The notes beneath the pieces are model-generated. The model made no database searches. It saw only the letters and a program-made list of their open reading frames with translations, and had not been told where the DNA came from. The translations under genes were made by a program, and so were the position numbers. Shown in pieces: positions 55,576 to 64,000 of a stretch of DNA of 64,000 nucleotides. The stretch is from Symsagittifera roscoffensis (taxonomy: Eukaryota; Xenacoelomorpha; Acoela; Convolutidae): NCBI RefSeq assembly GCF_963678635.1, contig NC_087070.1, positions 41,731,831 through 41,795,830 on the forward strand, read 5' to 3'. Each line of letters begins with the position of its first letter. Position 1 is the first letter of the stretch.

Positions 55576-56436
55576 AAAAAAGAAGCTAACGACAAAACCG
55601 CAAGTTTGAAAACAATTTTGAAGAGTAAAAACTGAGTTTAATTGCCTAAGTTAAAAAGCGTAAAAACTATAATTACAATTGCCAAAATTAAAAGATTAGT
55701 AAATTGTATCTAGTGGCAACTAAGCCAAAAAAATAGGACGCTAGTTGAGTCGAAAACAAAATTGTTGACCCAAAAAATGAAAGCTATAAATTTTTTTGTT
55801 GCTTCACTATCCCAAATCAGGGTGGCTTTAAATCTTTTGTCGGCCCTTGAAATGCCGATATAATAAGAGCACAAGCTCGTTCAGCTGAATAAACCTTTCA
55901 TGAAATTAAATTAGAAGCTCTGAGCAGTAAAAATTGAAAAATCGCAGAAAAGTTTCAAATTTAACTCAGTTTTAAAAAAGTTTAACTGTTTCAAAAAGAA
56001 ATCAGAAAATATCTAACAGAGACGCATGATCGACTGACAACAACTTTTTATCTGCTCCGAATCAAAAACGCTCGCTAATGGTAACCGTGATTTTTTTTAC
56101 GTCTCAAACTTCAAAAACCTGTATTAAGATTGCAGTGCGAAAACAACGAACTTAACTTTAATGGTCGGTTCAATAGCTGAATGTTTTCGAATCTTTGATG
56201 AAGGCCTTTAGTTCAGTTGTTTTCCTTAAAACCGCCTATCGACATCTCGTGTGATATGTCTTGGAAATTATTATTTTCAGTCATGATTCGAAATGCAATT
56301 TTTTTTAATTTGCCAAGAAATGGTTTAGTGAATTAAAAAGAACAAACCAGCTATCAAATTTGAAGGTTTTGAAAAAATCTTTCTCATTGAGTTAATATCT
56401 CAGATTTTGTCAATTTTAAATGCCGAACTACAAACT
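55576..56436. other. No feature seen
   Basis: AT-rich intergenic sequence without a supported reading frame, RNA gene or repeat. Confidence 0.4.
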
Positions 56437-56620
56437 GCGTGTATCCGGCATTGCAGATAGTGGTAGGGAAATCGTGAAATCGTTAGATCGTGTGTTCGAT
56501 CCCATGCCATGGCATGATAGTGTGTTTGAATGAGCTCTCACTTGACCTCTAGCTTCAGTTCTACCACAACCCGACCAAATTTTGTAGCACGTGAAAGTTC
56601 TAGACGCAAAACGAAAGGCC
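56437..56620 (+). mobile_element. tRNA-derived SINE
   Basis: TAGTGGTAGGG at 56458-56468 is an A-box-like sequence and GTTCGATCC at 56494-56502 is a perfect B-box core, with tRNA-like spacing between them. The following GCATGATAGTGTGTTTGAATG and GAGCTCTCACTTGACC are typical of a SINE body rather than tRNA. No A-tail or target duplication was located, so the 3' limit is approximate. Confidence 0.5.
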
Positions 56621-57419
56621 TTGAGTCGCAAAATGAGCTTCGATCAGCAAAATAACATAGACTGGAATGTAGGGAGATAATACTAAGGGACTATCCTCGG
56701 CAGGACTGTTGAGGCCTACTGATAGATCTTCTGCGATTCCTAGGAATTACATTATTTTTATTATATCGGCGTCCTTCCAAACTTGATCATTTTTTTGCAA
56801 GCTATCTTTAAAAATTGTATTCATTTAGTCGTCAGCAAAATTGATCTTTAATTTTGATTCCCCCTTCTGTTATACAGACAAAATAAATTAAGCTCCTGGA
56901 AACTTTATCGACATGGGAAAACACAAGCAAGCGAAGCATATTAAACTTGTGAATTATTTCTCCTCGACAATATTTGTTGTTTGTCACTTTTTTGATAATC
57001 CTAAAACAATTGGCAAAATTTAATTGTAACATTTTTCATTTTCCTGCGAACCCTGGAAATTGGATTCACGTTTAAACTAAGATCACACTCAGTATTTTCT
57101 ATCAGTTTTACTTTTTGAGAGCGTAATTTGGTTTTTGTTTTGCAAATAAACTGAAAATTCAGCTGAATCAAAATGATTTGCCAAAATGTACCATTGTGAG
57201 TCAACTAATTTCAATCTTCTCATAAAGAAAGCAACACTACAAAAACGAAAAAAGTGTTTATACCCCGAGCTTCAGTTTATTTGCAACTGTATCTTTTTTT
57301 CAATTTTTTTATTGTTTCGACTTTTGATACGAAAGTAACGGAATATTTGTGCTCGGGTAGGTTTTTTGTTCTTCAGACAAATTTCGACTTTTTAACTAGC
57401 CATTTTTGACGCAATTTTT
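56621..57419. other. No feature seen
   Basis: No supported gene or repeat. Two short minus-strand frames (56832-57032, 57001-57204) overlap each other and have no domain. Confidence 0.4.
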
Positions 57420-57830
57420 AAAAATCATTTAAAATGTATAATTGTCCTGAGCTTAAATTTGAAAAGATATTTCACCTGTGATCATTTTTGGTACAGTTAT
57501 GGGGGTTTATAGATTGTCAATTTGGGACAATTAACGCGCGATTTATTTCGCGCTATAAACGCGTAAGCGGAAATTTAATCGGTCTTAGAAATCAATCCAA
57601 ATTGGTTGAAAGAAGCTTATTTGCCATAATTGATTTGTTACAAGGGGCAAAATTATCCTTTTTTTCTTATTATGGCGTGTGGGGGGATGATTTTTATTTA
57701 AAAAAAATTCAAATTAAAAAAAAAATCAACTGCTCCATAAACCCTAAAAGGCAGTCGGAACATTCAGGGCTTCGCCTGATACGAGCAGTCTTGTTCATAT
57801 TTTTACTTTTACCTATCACAGATTTTGTCT
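57420..57830 (+). repeat. Dispersed repeat family 2, copy A
   Basis: Matches 60475-60745 in the same order: GAGCTTAAATTT, a block at GGACAATTAACGC, an ATTTCG(C/T)GCTAT palindromic block, GCGGA, AGTC, and a TGATACGA...GTCTTGTT end. This copy has about 80 bp extra in the middle (57606-57730, A/T-rich). The class is not recognised. Confidence 0.6.
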
Positions 57831-60474
57831 TGGCATACTGACAAACTGACCTATCTATCTGACTTAAAACGTAATATTGGCATGCAGACTTATAACTCAT
57901 CTATCTGATTCATTGATTTCTGTTCTTTGAGTAAAAAAGACGAGCAAGCACAGCCGGTTGAAGTAAAAGTAGCCTGGAATGGTCCAACCACGCTCATTTT
58001 CGACCATTTGTTTTAAATTGAAAATATTTCTTTGATTTTCGCCCTTGATTTTCATATTTCCAATAGAGACTTAATTGTTCCATGTGCCACGGAATCAAAA
58101 ATATACTGGCTGAAAAACTGTAATATACGGTTTAGCCAATGCTGTAGACTAGTTGCTGAAAACAATTTAACTGATGTTTACCTATCAATATGTGTTTCCA
58201 ATTCGCAGCCATAGAAGTTTCAAAAATATTAGAGATTTTTTGTTGCTCTTGATATTGGCGATGAGGAAGTTAATTCGGGGTATTTGTTTGTCCATTTCTC
58301 GATTTTGTACAGTTCTGACGGGCGACTTTGAATACCACTGATGAGCAAAAAATTTGTTCTGCAGGTCAGAGAATGGCATCACGAAACTTGCCTGTTTAAC
58401 GAGTTTCATAAAAATAAAAGTAGTAGCGTCGATTGTTTTACTTGCATCTTTTTTTGCTTAGTTTTTTTTCGACCATAATAAAAACGACAGATTATTTTTT
58501 ATTTCAAAAACAACTAGCCGGAACACTGTATTGCCCAAAAGTGCTCCACAAGCAGGAGAAACTGAGGAATCGGCAATGAAATTGCACAATCCAGATTATT
58601 TCGTGGAATTTACAAACAACCAAGACTGCTCATATCAGGGCGAAGCCTTGAATGTTCCCACTGGCTTTTAAGATCTGAGGAGCAGTAATAACACACTAGC
58701 AGTTTTTAGTCCCCATTAACAGTAGCTAAAATAGAAATGAACGTAAGAAACAAATAATTTTATCTCTTGCAAACAATACATAATGAGCCAAATCAAATGC
58801 GGATTAACAGCGAAATCGCATAACGCTAATCATGGAGAAATGACAAAAAAAAACAAGAAGCAAAGAACGGCAAAGAACCTTCTGCCATTAACAGGGCACT
58901 CAATCGACAGAAAACGGTTGACAGGATTTTTTTATCACTAATGCTTGACAGGCACTTCGGACTGCTGAAGCAAAAGGAAGATTTTTGTCTATTCGGTAGC
59001 GGGATTGAAGATACTCAGCAAGTCCTTATTTTTCAAGATCGCGATAATGTAAATGCCCTTCAACTGAACACAGATCTTTGGCTTTGTGAGGAAACATTTA
59101 GAAATTTGTGATGAAACATTCAAAACTTTTACCAACTGTATACCGTTCATATACAGATAACTGGCTTTTCCCCGCCCTAAGTCTACGCTCTTTTCCTCAT
59201 AAAACGTGAGCACACTAACAAAAAATTCCTGAACGGTCGATCAGAGATATCTCACATTTCAGAGTCACAACGGATTCTAATCGACTTCGAACGAGCAGCG
59301 CTCAACGCTTGCTTGGTTGAATTTCCTGCAGCCCAAGCATTCGTAAAAAGAAGTGCAATCAGTTATAGTTCGCAGGGCGCCATGTTGTACAGGTTTTATT
59401 TGGTTTTTAGATTGAAGAACTGCATGTGACCAAACTACATTCGAGGACAGGTCTTTGTTGGTTTGTGCGTATTAAGTCTCGCATTCCCCAAAATTTACAG
59501 TTCGCGTGAATGCTGGTTACTATAATCAAAAATACTAAGCAAGCAAGCTTTTAAAGCGTGGCAGAAATGTCAAACACCATCGCGAGATTGAACCATTTGC
59601 CTGGCTATGATCCTTTTTAAGATTCTGTAATCTTAAGAAAGAATTTGAACCTGTTATTGTTTGACAGACTAAACATTTAAATACTCGATTGATCCAGAGT
59701 CAAGGTTTTTTAGTTTTTGTCACTAACTTTGTTTAATTCAAACTTATTATTAATATTACTGACAACCCTAGGAACTTTGAATTTTAAACGCATGTTTTTT
59801 CTTTTTAGGCTATCAATAAGCGAATAACAGAACTGATATGATACTGCGATGGAATAATTTCTTTTGTATTACGAACTTTGGACCCAAAAAATGATACTTT
59901 TTATATAGGAAAAACTATTTTGATTGATTTACTGCGGTCTCCTAAAACACTGAACACTTTGGCACATTTTACGTCATCCATTTTGGCTTATCAACCTTAC
60001 AATTCTGATAGGAAAACTTCTAAAACTGCCCAAAACCTTGTTCACTGTCTGTTTGATTTTTTTTTCAGTTTGCCCACAACGCAAAAATTATGGCAAAAAA
60101 GGCCATTATAGTGGTTTAGGACCTCGGAACAGTTTTTAGCCCGACGTATTAAAGTGTCAAAATTTTCATCGAAAATTTACCCTCCTGTCATAAAAAAACC
60201 CTAGCATGAAGTGTTTGACAACTATCTCGCTGCAAATGGTCATCCTTAGAATAGTTTAGAACATTTGTTTGCCGACGATATCCAGACAATTTGTTCACAC
60301 CTCATTTACAAATTACCCGTACGGTATGTTTTCACCTCAAATTTCGAGTCTCCTGTGGACATCTGATGTCAACTTTCAATTGGCTTTAAGCTATTTCGTT
60401 TCATTGTTCCGCCGTTCAAAAAAGTGACAGAAAGTTTGATCTCGGGGTGAATTTTTTATCCATTCAAATTAACA
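57831..60474. other. Gene-poor intergenic stretch
   Basis: Short frames at 58032, 58185, 58989 and 59878 show no domain, signal peptide or splice-supported extension. They are at the density expected by chance in this base composition. Nothing else is supported. Confidence 0.4.
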
Positions 60475-60745
60475 TTATTTGACTGCATTTATATTATCAT
60501 GCGAAAGGTAATGTTGTTTTGAGCTCAAATTTAAACCCACTTTTCCTAAAGTTATAGGGGTTTAACTATTGTCATTTTAGGACAATTAACGCACGATCTA
60601 TTTCGTGCTATCAAAGTTCAAGCGGAGATTTTGTACGTTTTAGAAATTGCTCCAAATTGAATTGAGGCAAGCGCTACTCCATAGACCTCAAAAGGAAGTC
60701 TGGATCTTAAAGGCCTTGCACTGATACGATCGGTCTTGTTTTACT
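60475..60745 (+). repeat. Dispersed repeat family 2, copy B
   Basis: Counterpart of 57420-57830, same orientation, about 3 kb away. Contains the shared GGACAATTAACGCACGAT segment and the TGATACGATCGGTCTTGTT end, with moderate divergence. Confidence 0.6.
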
Positions 60746-63700
60746 TATGCTGCTAAATTATCAAAACCGATAGATACATCAAATAAACATTTATTTCCAA
60801 ATCAGATCTTTTTTCTTGTTTTGAAGAGTTTATCATAAAAATTGAATTCGATCAAAGACAACCATAAATTGTAGCGGCGAGCGGCAGCTGAAACATTTAT
60901 TATTAAATTCATTGATACAAAATTTACATGGAAAGATATTTCTCTATTTATTAAATTGTGATAATAAACAAAAACAATATTATGCTTATTGGACAATTTG
61001 TAATATTCATCCTGATTGATTAATAACTGGAGTATTTCAGGAGTTGTTTGAAGTAGTCTTTTCATTCCGTTGTTTTTTCTAAGTTCGGTTGTTTTTTCAT
61101 GAGGGTGTACGCGTATAGAGAAACTGGCAGGGTGATTGATTAAATTCTTTTCATTCCATCTGCTCGTCTAACACTAGACACCAAATGAGGTGCTGCACCG
61201 TCCGTCATTAAACTCGAGAAATAAAAACAAAACAAAACAGACGCGACAGCATTCTCCAGGTTTCATCCAAAAAATTAGTAATTTGTTCAATTGTTTCAAG
61301 GAAAAGGTTGACAGGAAAAAACGAAAACATCTAGCATATCAAAGACATTGGGTTGCATAACTGGGTCGAGTTGAAAATGATAGAAATACATAGATAGATT
61401 AGAATAGGAGAGATAATAACATCTCTTTTGTTGCTCATCTAAACACTCTTCTCACTATTTATTGAGATTGGGTCAGGTCAAGTTTGTGTAGGTAAAAAAG
61501 AAACATTTAATAACGACGGCCACGAGTTTTTCCCAGTTTCCTTCATTGGCAGAATAGAAGCTAGGAGTAGCTTAAGACACCCGACTGATGCGAGGAGAGG
61601 AGAAGCCTGCCCCCTTAACAGCTGCTGGCTCAGTCTCCCGCCCGCCCGCCCGCCGGGTGAAGATAGAATCAAATCAATCGGGGTGAACATTAAGTGATCA
61701 TATAAAAATAAAGGAGCAAAGCAAAGTAAAAAACAAACGCACCTCCATGTATTCTAAAAGCAACCGTCTCATAAAATGTACTCTGCAGATTTGAGGACTA
61801 ATACCTCATCGGAGCTGCAAATCAAAATAATTCCGACAAAAACGTCCGTTTTAATGGTAAGATGTTCTAGTTGGGAGAAAGGAGCGAACTAGGCCCATAA
61901 AATGGCATCCCTTACTATGCCTGAAGACTTTGTTGTTTCACGCAATACTAGCCTCTAGGTTGACTTCTTATCTTTCAAGCAGCGATACCGTGTGAGGTGG
62001 TACTACGCTATAACAACGTCGTCCAACATAGGCGATGTACGCTAATCCGCAAATAATGACTCCCTCCTCAAATGATCTCGCCACGCAATCAAGGACGTTG
62101 ACGGGCTTCACTTCATTTTACTGCTGCAATTCCCTTCAACGCGTTTTCCTCGCTCAACTTAATTTATCATATTTTTCAAACGAGCCAAGCTTTTATTTAC
62201 AAGTAATAAACGATTAATTAAGCTTTCCGATGTGAATTTGAATGCATTCAATTGGATAATTTATATTCTGTATATATTAAGGACAGCCGAGCCACAGTTT
62301 TTTTACTAACTAAAACATTAAGATGAACAAAGAAAAGGTCATTTCCAATATCTGTTGTTTTCGTTGTGCGCGAAATAATCAATGTAACTGAAGAGTGACT
62401 TCCAGGGGGAAATACGTATGAGCCATGAAACTGAATTGTTGCGAAGAGCACAAAAATTGGAATGAGAATGTTTGATTTCGTGAATTCAGTTTGAAATAAA
62501 AGCAACCCGAAAAAAGTAGAATAAGTTGCCCAGCTATAGAGAAAAGCTAAACAAGCTAATAATTTTCTTCGAAATAGGAAATTTAAATAAGGAAGAAATT
62601 AGCGCTTGCTGTCGCCACCAGGTTCCATCAGCGACTGCTTTGTAAAAATGGTAAGAGATAATAAGCTGTTTCCTATTCCTGCAATTGGGGAAACAAGGGA
62701 TCGAAAACTAATCAACGCCACTTTTGATGCCTGAAACAAACAGAGAACTAACTAGAAGCAATGTATTGCGCCTTGTATTTTGGCCTTCGTGTAATTTAGT
62801 CTGAAAAACGGAAAATTTCAGATCAGTTTTTTGATCACCTAATCCGAAACCACACCTGACCCAGGGTTTTTCTTTGAGGTAAAGAAAATAATCCATTAGG
62901 AAAAGACCGAAAAAAAAACGAATCCTTAGTTCCTTTTTAACTCTTTAGAACGGTCGGAACAATAAAAATACACAAAATCTACATTTAAAAAAAGCAAAAA
63001 CAAACAGAGCCAACAGACAGTTGGAAACCAGTAAATAAACGCAAGTAAATAGAAAAAATGCTGACTGTTTTTTGAAACAATCTCAACTTTCGAAAAAAAG
63101 ATAAGATGGCCTTAAGCTCTTTGAATTTCTTGAAACAATTAGAGAAAACTAGATCAACAAGTAAAATTTGTATTTGGCTGGAAACTTTGATAATTAAAAT
63201 CCATTTTCGAAGTCGATCATGGTTTTTTGCGACTTTTACACTTTTGCTGTTCAATAGTGGAGTTTGCATTTCTTGTAACAAAGGAAATTGACTGATAGAA
63301 AACAAAAAGCAAACGAAAAAATAATTTTGAGCCTGAATGAGTTTTAGACTTCAGCTGAAAAAACAAATTTCATCAAGACCTACTATAGAGTCTGAACTAC
63401 GTTCATCGACTCTTACTTAAACCTACTAATTGTAGCCAACAAACAATTGACAGGGAGGTGAAGTGCTTTTTCGCACCCTCAGCGTTATCATACTACACAA
63501 ATGTAGCATTGCAAGCCGGCGTACAGAAAATTAGACGCAAGCCATTACGCCGATAAAAAAGTTAAAACTTCTACAAAATTTTAATAGGTTTACCTCGAAA
63601 AACGTTCAATTTGAGGCGAAACAAGTTGAGAAACACAACCTCTAGCGTTAATTAGGCATTCAGAAAAACTTCTAAAGCGGCCATTAAACCGACAATACTC

Positions 63701-64000
63701 GGGCAGACGCCAGTTAGGCAAAATTAAGATAATTGCCATAAAAACCTTTGTAAGTAAAAGCAACTCGAAGCCCAGTCCTTGGCCAACGGACATGAAAAAA
63801 AGGCTAATTTTAATCAAACGCAATATTAGGTGACTACCACGATATAACACTTTTGAGCATAAAAGGAAAACAAAATTATGCTAAATCAGGGTTGGTAAAT
63901 TTACAAATTGCAGGATTCCGCTGATCCCAGAAACATCATCGTTGTGGCAACTGAGCCGGCAACAATTAGGCTGAACAAAAAAATGCCAAATTTTTTGATA
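60746..64000. other. Gene-poor intergenic stretch to the window end
   Basis: No supported gene. A short CCCG/CCGC-rich run at about 61634-61655 stands out against the AT-rich background. Frames at 60802, 62248, 62985 and 63590 (minus) have no recognisable domain. No RNA gene was found. Confidence 0.4.

Overview
The window is animal (metazoan) genomic DNA, AT-rich. The evidence is a giant eukaryotic satellite array, a complete Polinton/Maverick element carrying a GT-AG intron, and the 3' exon of an apolipoprotein D-like lipocalin gene. The phylum cannot be fixed from what is visible; an invertebrate is likely.

Layout. (1) Positions 1-30030 are one continuous satellite. Its monomer is about 87 bp and recurs with the words CATAGCTT, AGCTTGCTTAGAAAAACTT and GCGAACTGATTC. 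Monomers are organised in nested higher-order blocks with offsets of about 3445, 1600, 1090, 1001 and 591 bp, plus one block copied 24.7 kb away. The small reading frames repeated through this part are by-products of the repeat and mostly begin at non-ATG codons. (2) 30031-30930 is the decaying edge of the array. (3) 30931-31753 is single-copy sequence interrupted by a 200-base assembly gap (31236-31435). (4) 31760-50582 is an 18.8 kb Polinton/Maverick. It has AG...CT ends, terminal inverted repeats of 258 and 208 bp, and a perfect 6-bp target duplication TATGGC. (5) 50695-51080 is the terminal exon of a lipocalin gene, so the Polinton appears to sit in its preceding intron. (6) 51081-64000 is gene-poor, with tRNA-derived SINE-like pieces, two families of paired dispersed repeats and one decayed coding region.

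The Polinton has a virus-like layout. The minus strand carries two gene blocks. The right block (42172 to 39466) encodes accessory and probably DNA-handling proteins: a PC4-like candidate ssDNA-binding protein, a protein with a His-x-His motif, a protein with an Asp-x-Glu exonuclease-like motif, and unknown proteins. After a short spacer with back-to-back poly(A)-type and TATA-type sequences, the left block (39363 to 32919) encodes the virion and integration set: a small membrane protein, the packaging ATPase, two conserved Polinton proteins of unknown role, the integrase, a penton-type minor capsid protein, a basic core-type protein, the double-jelly-roll major capsid protein and an adenain-type cysteine protease. 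Genes touch or overlap by about 11 bp, as in compact viral genomes. On the plus strand are a nuclear-signal protein and the large protein-primed type B DNA polymerase. The polymerase needs removal of a 624-bp intron, filled with a GTGGGCG minisatellite, to join its two parts in frame.

The element looks recently inserted: the inverted repeats are almost identical and nearly every gene is open. The one clear break is an in-frame TAA in the packaging ATPase. No envelope or fusion protein was found.
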